64,000 bases of DNA from R-RK-3 sp963842775 (GTDB lineage: Bacteria > Pseudomonadota > Alphaproteobacteria > Rhizobiales > Rhodomicrobiaceae): assembly GCA_963842775.1 (NCBI GenBank), contig CAWJHQ010000005.1, positions 496,001 to 560,000 of the forward strand, in the 5' to 3' direction. Every line of letters starts with the position of its first letter. Positions within the stretch are counted from its first letter, which is position 1. The notes under the pieces are model-generated. The model saw only the letters and a program-made list of their open reading frames with translations. It was not told the origin of the DNA and searched no databases. A program made the position numbers and the translations under genes. Shown here in pieces: positions 9,245-18,762 of the stretch.

Positions 9245-10878
9245 GCTGCCTCAACCGGGGTGCTCTGGTGCACTGGCAACTTCACCGCCGTCAGTTGAGG
9301 GCGTCCGCGGATGAGGTCCGCAGCCTTCTCGCCGATCATGATGGTCGGCGCATTCGTGTTCGAGGAAATGATCTTCGGCATGATCGAGGCGTCGCAGATC
9401 CGCAGGCCATCGATACCGCGCACTTTCAAATCGGGCGTGACCACTGCCAACTCGCCATGGCCCATCCGGCAGGTGCCGACAGGATGATGATCGGTCTTGG
9501 CATGCTTGCATCCGTATTCGAAGAGATCGTCATCCGAAACCTTGTCCGAACCCGGCAATCTCTCGGCGAGCACGAACGGCTTTAGCGCATCCTGCCTCAT
9601 GATTTCGCGCGCCAGTTTCAAGCCTTCGATCGAAATCCTGCGATCATACTGATCGGCCCAATAGTTGGGATCGATCAAGGGTGCCGCCGAGGCGTCGCTG
9701 CTCGCCAGCCGGACGGTACCGCGTGAGCGGGGCCGCAGGAATGCCGAGTTGAGCGTCACGCCGCCCTTAGGCATCGCTGCTACGCCGGCCTCGATGCCTG
9801 AACCGAGCCCGAGGTGAAACTGAATATCCGGCGAGCGGGCCGCCTTGTCGGCCCACCAGAAGCCGCCGGTTTCGAACAGGCTCGATGCGACAGGACCTTG
9901 CCGGAATAGAAAATATTGCAGGCCTGCCCACGCCGAACGATGCAGCTTGGCGACATTGTCGTAGGTGTGTTCGCCCGTGCATTCCGCGATGACGAAGAGA
10001 TCGAGATGATCCTGCAGATTGCCGCCGACACCCGGCAAATCGTGAATGACCGGAATGCCTACGGATCTGAGATGATCGGCCGGTCCGATGCCCGATTGCA
10101 TCAGCAGCTTGGGGCTGCCGATTGCACCGCTTGCGACCACCACTTCGCGCTCGGCGCGAATGGTCTTGCGCTCTCCATTCTCAATGATCTCGACGCCGAT
10201 TGCGCGGCCGCGCTCGACGACGATGCGCGTCGCCATGACGCCCATTTGGACCGTGAGGTTGGAGCGGCTGCGGATCGGCGCAAGGTAGGCGCTCGCGGCC
10301 GACGAGCGCCGCCCGTCGCGCTGGGTGAGTTGGTAAAATCCGACGCCTTCCTGGCGTGCGCCATTGACGTCGTCATTGTAGGGAATGCCCATCTCCTGCG
10401 CGGCCCGAAAATAGGCGTCGCATATCGGCAGCGGCGAAATCGGCATGGACACGCCGAGCGGACCGCCATAGGCATGATAGGCATTGACGAAGCGCTGATT
10501 GTCTTCCGCGCGCTTGAAATAAGCGAGAACTTCGGCGTAGCTCCAGCCCTCGCAGCCATCCTCCCGCGCCCACCCATCATAGTCAAGCGCATTGCCCCGC
10601 GTATAAATCTGCGCGTTGATGGTCGAACCGCCGCCAATCACTTTTGCCTGGGTATAGCGCAGCACCCGGCCGCGCATGTGCCGCTGCGGAACCGTCTCCC
10701 ATCCCCAGGAGCCGATGCCCTTGGTCATTTTCGCAAAGCCCGCCGGCATGCGGTAGTATGGATGCCAGTCCCGCCCGCCCGCTTCGAGCAGCAGGACGGA
10801 GATGTCCTTGTCTTCGCTGAGGCGATTGGCGAGCACGCAGCCCGCCGAGCCACCGCCGACGATGATGTAGTCGACCAT
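9241..10878 (-). CDS. GMC-family alcohol/choline dehydrogenase-like oxidoreductase
   Basis: 545 residues starting at the ATG at 10878, which follows GGAGGGAG. The frame is open far upstream, but that part is antisense to the SDR. FAD motif GGGSAG is at 8-13, the GMC signature 1 region is around VIGGGSTINAQIYTRGN, and signature 2 is at SGAIGSPKLLMQSGIGP. The C-terminal catalytic His region is DHHPVGTCRMG, with NTNAPTIMIGEKAADL at the end. This is the choline dehydrogenase/alkanol/PEG dehydrogenase branch and oxidises a primary alcohol to an aldehyde. The aldehyde dehydrogenase two genes upstream would take the product further. Confidence 0.9.
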   Translation of the reverse strand: MVDYIIVGGGSAGCVLANRLSEDKDISVLLLEAGGRDWHPYYRMPAGFAKMTKGIGSWGWETVPQRHMRGRVLRYTQAKVIGGGSTINAQIYTRGNALDYDGWAREDGCEGWSYAEVLAYFKRAEDNQRFVNAYHAYGGPLGVSMPISPLPICDAYFRAAQEMGIPYNDDVNGARQEGVGFYQLTQRDGRRSSAASAYLAPIRSRSNLTVQMGVMATRIVVERGRAIGVEIIENGERKTIRAEREVVVASGAIGSPKLLMQSGIGPADHLRSVGIPVIHDLPGVGGNLQDHLDLFVIAECTGEHTYDNVAKLHRSAWAGLQYFLFRQGPVASSLFETGGFWWADKAARSPDIQFHLGLGSGIEAGVAAMPKGGVTLNSAFLRPRSRGTVRLASSDASAAPLIDPNYWADQYDRRISIEGLKLAREIMRQDALKPFVLAERLPGSDKVSDDDLFEYGCKHAKTDHHPVGTCRMGHGELAVVTPDLKVRGIDGLRICDASIMPKIISSNTNAPTIMIGEKAADLIRGRPQLTAVKLPVHQSTPVEAA

Positions 10879-10898
10879 ACTCCCTCCATGCCGCGGCG

Positions 10899-11671
10899 TC
10901 ACAGACGCGGTATCAACAGACCACCGTCGACGCGGATCACGCTTCCCGTCGCGAAGGCGAACTTGCCGGAAGCGAGACCCGCCACGGCTTCGCCGACATC
11001 GGCGGGCTCGCCCCAACGTCCCGCCGGCACCAGGCCGTCCGCGATGCGCGCATCGTAGCGCCCTGCGACGGACGCCGTCATCTCCGTGCGGATGACGCCC
11101 GGCCTGACTTCGAATACCGCGACGTTCTCCGGCGCCAGCCGAACCGCGAAATTGCGCATCGCCATCGACAGGCCGGCTTTCGACACGCAATAGTCGGCGC
11201 GATCGGGCGAGGCCATTTCCGCCGAAGCCGAGGTGATCGTAATGATCGAGCGGGGATGACCGGTTTCGCCCCTGGCAAGCATCGCCTTGGCGGCGCCTGG
11301 GTGAAGAACAGCGTGCCGCGCAGATTGACACTCATGACGATGTCGTAATTCTCCGGCGTCAAGTCGAGCAGGTCGCCGCCGCGCACAACCGCGCCGCGCC
11401 CGGCGTTATTGACGAGGCAGTCGAGCCGTCCGAAGCGGCGCATCACCGCTTCGATGAGCCCGGCGTGGCCACCAATGTCGGAGACATCATGCGCAAAGAA
11501 CGCAGCATCGGCGCCAGCCGAGGCGAACGCCGCTTGAGCCGCCTCGCAAGCCTCATCGAGGACGAGATCGGTTGCCGCGATGTCGAAGCCGGCGCGTGCC
11601 AGCGCCTCGCCGCAGGCTCGGCCAATTCCCCGACGAGCGCCGGTGATAAAGGCGACAGGTCGGGCCGTCAT
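10899..11671 (-). pseudogene. SDR-family oxidoreductase, frameshifted (one base missing)
   Basis: The 5' part encodes the NAD(P)-binding start (TGARRGIGRA) and NNAGRG. The 3' part encodes the catalytic YCVSK and the C-terminal IRVDGG. The frame changes between TLFFTQA and AMLARGE at about 11291-11297, inside a GC-rich run. Adding one base gives a 257-residue protein of normal SDR length (3-oxoacyl-ACP reductase/dehydrogenase type). The ATG at 11671 overlaps the aldehyde dehydrogenase stop by four bases. It is the only -1 event among the ten frameshifts of this window. Confidence 0.82.
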
Positions 11672-13194
11672 TGCGCGCGCGCCCACCAGCTTGTCCGCGG
11701 ACCGCTATGCAGGTGAAACGTCTTCTCCTCGGTGTAATCGGCAACGGCATGGCGGCCGAGTTCGCGGCCGAGTTCGGATTGCTTGTAGCCGCCAAACGGC
11801 AGTTCCGGCGTTCCATCCATGAAGGTGTTGGCCCAGACCGTGCCGGCGCGCAGCTTGCGGCCGACACTGGTCACGATATCGATATCGCGGCTCCAGACGC
11901 TGGCGGAAAGTCCGTAAGCCGGCTGGTTGGCAAGCGTGACAGCCTCATCGGCAGTATCGAACGACAGGACCGTAACGACAGGACCGAACACCTCGTCTAT
12001 TGCGATATTCATCGCCGGTCCGACATTGTCGACTACGGTTGGCGCCATGAAGAGACCGTCGGAGGCGAGGCGCTCGCCGCCCAGGCGCAAATTGGCTCCA
12101 GCGCGCACGGCGGCGGCCACATGCCCCTCAATTTTGGCGAGATGATCGGCACTGATGATCGCGCCGACTTTCGTATCCTCGTCGAGCGGATCGCCAACCT
12201 TGACCTTGCGCGAAAGCTCGATCAGTCCGGCCACGAATTCGCCGGCGATGTCGCGGTGAAGCAGCAGGCGCGAACCGGCGTTGCAGCATTCCCCGGCGTT
12301 GAAATAGGCGCCGAACACGGCCGCATCGAGCGCCGCCTCCATGTCGGCGTCTGGGAAGACAATTTGCGGGTTCTTGCCGCCCAGTTCCATCGACACTTTT
12401 TTCAGTGAGACCGCAGCCGCCGCCATCGCTTTGCGCCCGACGGCCGTCGACCCCGTGAATGAGATCATGTCGACACGTTCGTCGCTCGTCAGCGGCGCGC
12501 CGACCTCGGGGCCATAGCCGGTCACGACATTGCACACTCCCGCAGGGAGGCCGGCTTCGGCCAGAAGGGCGGCCAGATGCAGCGTCGAAGCTGACGTCAT
12601 CTCGCTCGGCTTGACGACGCATGTACATCCCGCTGCCAGCGCGAAAGGCAGCTTCTGCGAGACGATCAGCAGCGGAAAATTCCACGGCGTGATGATCGAG
12701 ACGACCCCGATCGGCTCGCGCAAGACGACGCCGAGACGGTTGGACCCGAGCGTCGAATAGCTTTCGCCGTGGAGATCGCGGGCGAGCGCGGCGGCATAGC
12801 GCCAGATGTCGGCGGCGCCATCGATCTCTCCGCGCGCTTGCGCGATCGGCTTGCCGGATTCCAGCGTATCCATGAGCGCGATCATCTCACGATCGCGATC
12901 GATGAGGTCGGCGACGCGCAAGAGGAGGCGCGATCGCTCCGAAGCCGTCGCGTGCGGCCATGAGCCCTCGTCGAACGCCTGACGCGCGGCGGCGATGGCG
13001 CGATCCGCGTCGCGCGCGGTGCCTCGCGGTACCCGTGTCACCAGCGCGCCATGGGCGGGACTGCGGCGTTCGATAACCTCGCCTTCGCCTTTCTCTTCCC
13101 GGCCGCCGATCCACATCGCGCGATCGCGGGGAAAGCGCGACAAGGCGGCTTCCAGCTTTTCGGTGCTCATTTGGATGGGCGTCGGCGCATTCAT
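11668..13194 (-). CDS. Aldehyde dehydrogenase (NAD-dependent)
   Basis: 508 residues of the ALDH superfamily, closest in feel to betaine-aldehyde/phenylacetaldehyde dehydrogenases. Visible landmarks are PWNFP (170-174), the general base E270 (MELGGKNP) and the nucleophile Cys in NAGECCNAGSR (C304 by alignment with GQxC). The cofactor loop FTGSTAVG is at 246-253 and the conserved EVFGP near 400. It converts the aldehyde made by a GMC enzyme to a carboxylate, which the CoA transferase of the operon could then activate. It is flanked by a four-base overlap with the SDR and a 12-base gap from the hydratase. Confidence 0.92.
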   Translation of the reverse strand: MNAPTPIQMSTEKLEAALSRFPRDRAMWIGGREEKGEGEVIERRSPAHGALVTRVPRGTARDADRAIAAARQAFDEGSWPHATASERSRLLLRVADLIDRDREMIALMDTLESGKPIAQARGEIDGAADIWRYAAALARDLHGESYSTLGSNRLGVVLREPIGVVSIITPWNFPLLIVSQKLPFALAAGCTCVVKPSEMTSASTLHLAALLAEAGLPAGVCNVVTGYGPEVGAPLTSDERVDMISFTGSTAVGRKAMAAAAVSLKKVSMELGGKNPQIVFPDADMEAALDAAVFGAYFNAGECCNAGSRLLLHRDIAGEFVAGLIELSRKVKVGDPLDEDTKVGAIISADHLAKIEGHVAAAVRAGANLRLGGERLASDGLFMAPTVVDNVGPAMNIAIDEVFGPVVTVLSFDTADEAVTLANQPAYGLSASVWSRDIDIVTSVGRKLRAGTVWANTFMDGTPELPFGGYKQSELGRELGRHAVADYTEEKTFHLHSGPRTSWWARAQ

Positions 13195-13206
13195 CTGTGC
13201 TTCCCC

Positions 13207-13980
13207 TTATCGTCCAGTGAATTCGGCAGGACGCTTGGCGCGGAAAGCGGCAACGCCTTCGCTTAGATCCTGCGTCATCGCGGTCAGCGCACCGGCGATG
13301 GCTTCGATCGGCACGTCGCGATCTTCGCCCTCGGCGGTGTTGATCATCGACTTGACGATTTGCACCGCGATCGGACCGCGTGCCGCGACCTCCGCGGCCA
13401 TCGCTTCCGCACGCACCAATCCCTCGCCGGCCGCGACGACTTCGTCAACGAACCCCAGGGCGAACGCCTCTTCCGCTGTAAACATCTTTCCGGTCAATGC
13501 CATCCGCCTTACGACCTGCGCACCGAAGCGGCGCGTGAGGCGTTGCGTGCCCGACCATCCCGGCACCATACCAAGGCCTGTCTCCGGCAGGCCGAACTTG
13601 AAGCCGCTCTCGGCGATGCGTATGTCGGCAGCAGCGGCAAGTTCGAGCCCGCCGCCGAAAGCATGGCCGGTGAGCGCCGCGATCAGCGGCACCCGCAGCC
13701 GGGCCAGCGCCTCGAAGGCGCGATGTCCGACGCGTGTCCAGTCGCGCCACATCTCCAAAGGCGGCAATCCGCCCCAGGCCGCGATATCGCCCCCGGCGCA
13801 AAAGGCGCGGCCCTCGCCGCTGAGGATCGCGACGCGCACGTCGCTGGCCGCCTCGATCGTTTCGGCCGCCTCGGCAAGCGCGACGACCATGGCACGGTCG
13901 AGCGCATTGAGCTTGTCGGGCCGCCGCAATGTGATGCGCGCCAGATGGCCTTCGATAGTAACGGCGACATGCTCGCTCAT
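13207..13980 (-). CDS. Enoyl-CoA hydratase/isomerase family protein
   Basis: 257 residues of the crotonase fold. Oxyanion-hole segments are present: FCAGGDIAAWGG (about 73-84) and HAFGGGLELAAAADIRIA (about 110-127). The usual catalytic Glu position is occupied by the PETGLGMVPGW region. The ATG at 13980 overlaps the CoA-transferase stop by four bases (ATGA), which favours it over an in-frame ATG twelve codons upstream. It would hydrate or isomerise an unsaturated acyl-CoA in the degradation pathway encoded here. Confidence 0.9.
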   Translation of the reverse strand: MSEHVAVTIEGHLARITLRRPDKLNALDRAMVVALAEAAETIEAASDVRVAILSGEGRAFCAGGDIAAWGGLPPLEMWRDWTRVGHRAFEALARLRVPLIAALTGHAFGGGLELAAAADIRIAESGFKFGLPETGLGMVPGWSGTQRLTRRFGAQVVRRMALTGKMFTAEEAFALGFVDEVVAAGEGLVRAEAMAAEVAARGPIAVQIVKSMINTAEGEDRDVPIEAIAGALTAMTQDLSEGVAAFRAKRPAEFTGR

Positions 13981-15591
13981 CGCGCTGCCTCGCTTCTCAC
14001 GCGCGCCGGCCGGCACAGCGCGAGCTTCAGACCGATGGGTTCCGGCTGGAACAGCACGCGGTCCATCATTTTCAGATCGTCCGCGACGCGCAGCGGAAAC
14101 ATCGCCTGAGCCAGCACGTCGCGCTCGAGATCGACGCCCGGCGCGATTTCAGTCACGGTGACGCCCTGCGGCATCAGCCGCATCACGCAGCGCTCGGTGA
14201 CATAGGTGATGTCCTGGCCTTGCGCGATGGCGCGGGAGCCGGAGAACGAAACCTGCTCGACGGCCTCAACGAGCTTCTTGATCTTGCCCTCTTTCTCGAT
14301 GACGAGAGTGCCGCCCTCAACGGAGAGCCCCGCGCCTGCGGTGAAATAGCCGGAGAAGACAATTTTCCTCGCCCGCGCGGTGATGTCGACAAAGCCCCCC
14401 GCCCCCGCGGTGACATGCGGGCGCGCTCCGAGCTTGGAGACATTGACCGAGCCCTGGCGGTCGATTTCGAGGAAGGACAGCAACGAGCAGTCGAAGCCGG
14501 CTCCCTGGAAGTAGGTGAACTGATAGGGCGAGGGCATGATCGCCTCGGCGTTCGACGCACAGCCGAACTGGAAATCCAGCAACGGCACGCCGCCGACCGC
14601 ACCCTGCTCGATCACCCAGGTGACGCGGCCATGCTGGCCTTCCTCGATGAGGATGCGCGGCACGTTGGCGGAAATTCCGAAGCCCAGGTTCACCGCGTCA
14701 CCGGCCCGCAATTCCTGCGCGACCCGCCGCGCGATGACCTTGCCGACGCCGAATTCGGGCAGCTCAAACGAATTCAGCGGCCGGAATACCTCTCCTGAGA
14801 TCGCCGGCTCATACATGGTGTTCGTCGTCTGCATCTGATCGGGCGCAACGACGATCGCATCGACGAGGATGCCGGGAACGAAAACCTGCTGCGGCTTCAG
14901 CGTGCCCGCCTGCGCGAGCCGTTTGACCTGGGCGATGACGATGCCGCCATTGTTGCGCACGGCGAGAGCCTGATCGAGCGGGCCAAGATAGGCTCCCTCA
15001 TGCTCATAGGAGAGATTGCCGCGCTCGTCGGCCGTGGTGGCGCGAATGATAGCCACATCGGGAATGATGGACGGGAAGAACAGCCACTCGTCGCCGGCGA
15101 ACTCGACGACTTTGACGATAGGCGCCGCACGCGGCCTTGGCGTTCATCGCGCAGCCCTCCCGGCGCGGATCGACAAATGTATCCATGCCGACTTTCGTCA
15201 GCACGCCAGGTCTTTTGGCGGCCGCCTCGCGATGCATGTCGAACATGATGCCTGAGGGGATGTTGTAGGCCGGAATGCGGTCGCCGGAGATCATTTGCCA
15301 GATTTTGGGCGGCTCGGCTCTGGAAGGGCCCGAGGGATAGGACCCCGCGAGCACGCGAGCGAGGCATCCGTCCTTGGCGAGATGGTCGATGCCCGGGATG
15401 CCCCACATGTCGCCCGCCGCGATGGGATGCAAGGTGGTCAGATTGCGCGGGCTGCCCGACTCATCGAAGCGCTGGCCGATCGCCGCGAGCACCGCATCCG
15501 GGCAGCCGAGGCCGGAGGACGACGACACCGTGACGACGGCGCCGTCCGGGATGAGTTCGGCCGCTTGGGCGGCGGAGAGAATCCGGGGCAT
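13977..15591 (-). pseudogene. Acyl-CoA:acetate/3-ketoacid CoA transferase (fused alpha-beta), frameshifted (+1)
   Basis: The first part carries the alpha domain (start PRILSAAQAAELIPDG, then FVDPRREGCAMNAK). The second carries the rest of alpha and the beta domain, with the catalytic region EQGAVGG typical of family I CoA transferases. The frame shifts at about 15121-15130, between CAMNAKA and IVKVVEFAGDEW. Removing one base gives 537 residues, the length of single-chain propionate/ketoacid CoA transferases. It activates a carboxylate by transfer of CoA from an acyl-CoA donor. The gene lies between the Gfo/Idh gene (5-base separation) and the hydratase (ATGA overlap). Confidence 0.82.
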
Positions 15592-15595
15592 TGAA

Positions 15596-16601
15596 TCACA
15601 ACCCCGATTCGATTGATGTTTCGCGGCCGGACTTCGCGGCCTCCAGGGCGGCGATGGCCACCGCCATGGAGCGAATACCATCCTCACCGCTGGCCGCCGG
15701 GGCGCCCTCCCCGTGGATGGCCGATTGGAACGCGCGCACCGAACGCCGGTAAAGGTTCTCGTGATCGAGGTTCAGCAATTCTTCGCCGGTCGCGGTTCGC
15801 AACAGCACTGTTCCGACGGGCGCCTGGGTCATGCAATCGGCGCCGATCAAGCGAGCCCGCGGAGCCATGCACTTCAAACCCGGTCTTGGCGAAGCCGACG
15901 GTGAATGCGTCATGGAATTGCGCAAGCAGGCCTGAGTGAAAACGGATGGCGCCCATCACGCCATCCTCGATCTCTCCCTCGCCGAGGCCACTGCGTTGAA
16001 CCATGGCGACGACCGTTTCAGGTTCTTCGCCCAGGACGAACCGCAGCGTGTCGGCGTCATGCACGGTGATGTCCATGACGACGCCGGCTCCGGTCGCGGG
16101 GTCCTTGATGCGCCAGCTCTGCAAATGCGGCGGCAATTGCACCGCATGAAACACCCTCGCGAATAGGGGGCGTCCGATCCGGCCCTGTGCGATCGCCTCG
16201 CGCATCGCCCGATGCGTCGCCGCGTTGCGCAAATGATGGTTTGTCGCGAGAACGACACCTGCCTCGCGGCACGCCGCGACCATCGCGTGCGCATCCGCAA
16301 GCGTCAGCGCGAGCGGCTTCTCGCAGAGGATATGGCGCTTTGCGCCGGCTGCCGCGAGAACCTGAGCATGATGCAGGTCGTTGGTGGTCGCGACATAGAC
16401 GGCGTCGACGCGCCCGAGGAGATCGTCCAGCGACGTCGTCGCATGGGGAATTCCCTGCGCCGCAGCATAGTCGCGGCCGCGCTCGGCGTTGGTGCTCATG
16501 ACGGAGACGACGTCACCTCCCTCGGCACGGATCGCGCCGATCATCCATTCGCGCGCAATTGTGGTCGCGCCGATCAATCCCCACCGCACCGGGTTCGTCA
16601 T
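15596..16601 (-). pseudogene. Gfo/Idh/MocA-family NAD(P) oxidoreductase, frameshifted (+1)
   Basis: The N-terminal Rossmann domain (WGLIGATTIAREW, then CEKPLALT with the family Lys) and most of the C-terminal domain are in one frame up to FEVHGSAGS. The last 80 residues continue in another frame from LIGADCMTQAP. The break is at about 15849. Removing one base gives 334 residues, the family norm. Such enzymes oxidise sugars, inositols or related cyclic alcohols, or reduce carbonyls. The ATG at 16601 overlaps the lacI stop (ATGA) and follows GGAAGG. It is the first enzyme gene of the operon. Confidence 0.82.
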
Positions 16602-17651
16602 GATGCCTTCCTTTCCAATCGAGCCGCGCCGCAACTCTCCCTGATGATCAGCCGAGTTTTACCGTCATAGGAGAGATCCGCCGGATCCTGCCCGCGAATG
16701 AGGCCGAGCAGGCTTTCGGCGCAGCGCACGCCGAGATGCTTGGTATCGCCGCTGACGGTGGTCAAAGGCGGGGCATTGTCCTGTGCCTCGGCGATATCGT
16801 CGAAGCCGATAATCGCCATATCTTTGCCGGGCACCATGCCGCGATTGATCAAGGCGCGGGTTGCTCCGATCGCAACGATGTCGTTGTAACAAAGCACGGC
16901 CGACGGCAATGGCTGCATGGCGAGCGCACCCTCCATCGCCTCAAATCCACCCCGGCGGGTCGGCGCGCCGGGGAAAACCAGACCGTCGTCGATCGAGAGT
17001 CCGGCTTCCGTGAGCGCATCACGCCAGCCCGCCTCGCGTTCCTTATGCGTGGTCATCTTCGGATCACCGCCGAGAAAGCCGATGCACCGATGCCCCAGCC
17101 GCACGAGGTGGGCGACTGCCTGATGCGCGCCCAGACCGATTGTCCGCGCCCACATAGGGTAAGGGTGTGCCCGCAATTCGACGCGTCGTGATCACGACCG
17201 GGATTGACGGCGGCAGTTGATTGACGAGGGTCCATGTGTCGGTTCCGCGCGCAGGGCACATGATAATTCCCGCGACGCCATGTTCCCGCAGCGATTGGAG
17301 AACCTGCGCCTGGCGATCGGGACTCTCATTTGTGTTGGCTAAGATCGGCACAAGCCCAAGCTTGAAAAGTGCGTCTTCGATCCCTGCCGCGAGCTCGGCG
17401 AAAAATGGGTTCGTCAGATCATTGATCACGAGGCCGATCAGACTCGATGTTGCGCCGCGCAGATTTGCAGCGTTGCGATTGTAGATGTAGCCGAGCCGGC
17501 TGATCGCAGCTTCGACACTCGCGCGCGTTTTCGGCCGGACCCGTTTGTCGCCATTGAGCACGAGCGAAACGGTCGATTTGGAAACCCCTGCCACGCGCGC
17601 AATATCGACGATCGTCGCCGAGCTTCTTGCGCTAGGGTTTCGACCCGCCAA
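16598..17651 (-). pseudogene. LacI-family transcriptional regulator, frameshifted (+1)
   Basis: Residues 10-60 form the LacI helix-turn-helix and hinge (IVDIARVAGVSKSTVSLVLN). The rest is a periplasmic-binding-protein-like sensor ending in GFDDIAEA and the TVSGDTKHLGVRCAESLL segment. The frame shifts at about 17136 after PYVGADNR; removing one base gives 350 residues. The probable start is TTG at 17651, five bases after GGGAGG. It heads the catabolic operon and faces a divergent SDR gene across a spacer holding two operator-like sites, so it probably represses both itself and the neighbour. If the frameshift is real, the operon would be constitutive. Confidence 0.82.
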
Positions 17652-17697
17652 TGGTTCCTCCCTCGAGGCCAGGAGCGCTCGGAATCTTGCCTGATAA

Positions 17698-17711
17698 TTG
17701 GAACGTTCCTA
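17698..17711. promoter_or_regulatory. Operator O1 for the LacI-type regulator
   Basis: The palindrome TTGGAACGTTCCTA has a perfect 10-bp core with the central CG typical of LacI-family sites. It overlaps the predicted -10 of the lacI promoter and shares an 11-base half (AATTGGAACGT) with site O2 in inverse orientation. Confidence 0.6.
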
Positions 17712-17734
17712 TTTCTTTTCCAGTCGAATGTCAA
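17706..17734 (-). promoter_or_regulatory. Predicted lacI-operon promoter
   Basis: On the minus strand a perfect TTGACA (17729-17734) is followed after 17 bases by TAGGAA (17706-17711). The -10 lies inside operator O1, so bound regulator would block it. Confidence 0.45.
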
Positions 17735-17798
17735 GCGTGTATGGAAAGCGTATTAGTGAGATAGACGTCTTGATGTGCGCGCGCTATTCCAGTTCTTG

Positions 17799-17812
17799 TT
17801 GTCACGTTCCAA
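17799..17812. promoter_or_regulatory. Operator O2 for the LacI-type regulator
   Basis: TTGTCACGTTCCAA keeps the central CG and a perfect right half (CGTTCCAA), matching the left half of O1 inverted. Centre-to-centre distance from O1 is 101 bases. It abuts a possible -35 (TTGACC, 17814-17819) for the divergent SDR gene. Confidence 0.55.
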
Positions 17813-17958
17813 TTTGACCGACGAGGACAACAGCTTATCGCGTGCGAGGCGTCGTGATCATCCGACAACCGAAATCTGTTTCCCCTCGCTTCAAATGGAG
17901 GACCTGATCCAAAGTTGCTGCTAATCTTCCAGAACGGTCTATCCGGGGAGAACGCATC

Positions 17959-18720
17959 ATGGATCTTATGCTGAAGGGCCTAAAGGCAATCGTCACGGGT
18001 GGCACCAAAGGGATTGGACGCGCCATCGCCGAAACCTTTGCGACGGAAGGGACAGATGTCGCGATTTGCGCCCGCAATCAGCAAGAGGTCGCGGCGGCGG
18101 TAGCGGCCTTGTCGGCGAAGGGCGTCAAGGCGAGCGGCAAGATGGTCGACGTTTCGGACGGGCCGGCATTGCAAGCCTGGGTAGCGGAGGCGGCAGCAGA
18201 ACTTGGCGGGCTCGATATTGTCGTCGCCAATGTCAGCGCGCTGGCGATCCCTAGCGACGAGGAAAATTGGAAGAAAGGCTTCGACACGGACATGATGGGG
18301 ACGGTCCGTCTTGTCGATGCGGCGATGCCGTTTCTCCAGGCGAGCAAGTCTGCCGCTATCGTGACGATCTCAAGCGTCTCCGGACGCGAGATAGACTTCG
18401 CCTCCGGTCCTTATGGTGCGTTCAAGGCAGCGATCATACACTACACGCAAGGACTCGCCTTCCACCTTGCCGGCAAGGGCATCCGGGCCAACACCGTCTC
18501 GCCGGGGAACACCTATTTCGAGGGCGGCGTCTGGAACCGCATCAAGGATGGCAACCCGGACCTCTACAATACCGCATTGGGGCTCAATCCGACCGGCCGG
18601 ATGGGCACGCCGCAGGAAATGGCCAATGCGGCCGTGTTTCTCGCCAGCCCCGCCGCAAGCTTCATTACAGGCACCAACCTCGTCGTCGACGGCGCTTTGA
18701 CGCGGGGCGTGCAGTTCTGA
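17959..18720 (+). CDS. SDR-family oxidoreductase
   Basis: 253 residues. The NAD(P) motif TGGTKGIG is near 14-21, the catalytic Ser is in TISSVSG, the YxxxK motif is in GPYGAFK, and the C-terminal VDGALTRG closes the fold. The usual NNAG reads VANVS here, a tolerated variant. GGGGAGAA precedes the ATG. It is divergent from the LacI gene and shares its operator region, so it probably belongs to the same regulon and the same pathway, perhaps oxidising a hydroxyacyl or alcohol intermediate. Confidence 0.88.
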   Translation: MDLMLKGLKAIVTGGTKGIGRAIAETFATEGTDVAICARNQQEVAAAVAALSAKGVKASGKMVDVSDGPALQAWVAEAAAELGGLDIVVANVSALAIPSDEENWKKGFDTDMMGTVRLVDAAMPFLQASKSAAIVTISSVSGREIDFASGPYGAFKAAIIHYTQGLAFHLAGKGIRANTVSPGNTYFEGGVWNRIKDGNPDLYNTALGLNPTGRMGTPQEMANAAVFLASPAASFITGTNLVVDGALTRGVQF

Positions 18721-18725
18721 GAGGG

Positions 18726-18755
18726 ACGGCCGCCAGCCCGTGAAGCGGCGGCCGT
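18726..18755. terminator. Hairpin between convergent genes
   Basis: ACGGCCGCC (18726-18734) and GGCGGCCGT (18747-18755) form a 9-bp stem between the SDR stop and the formamidase stop. It is suited to ending transcription from both sides, though no long T-run follows. Confidence 0.5.
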
Positions 18756-18762
18756 TCTCCGA

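Noticed and set aside
9916..11058. Long plus-strand open frame (380 codons) opposite the GMC and SDR genes
   Set aside because: It is antisense to clearly conserved genes and is Arg/Ala/His-rich, as expected from GC-rich shadow frames. It has no recognisable motif.
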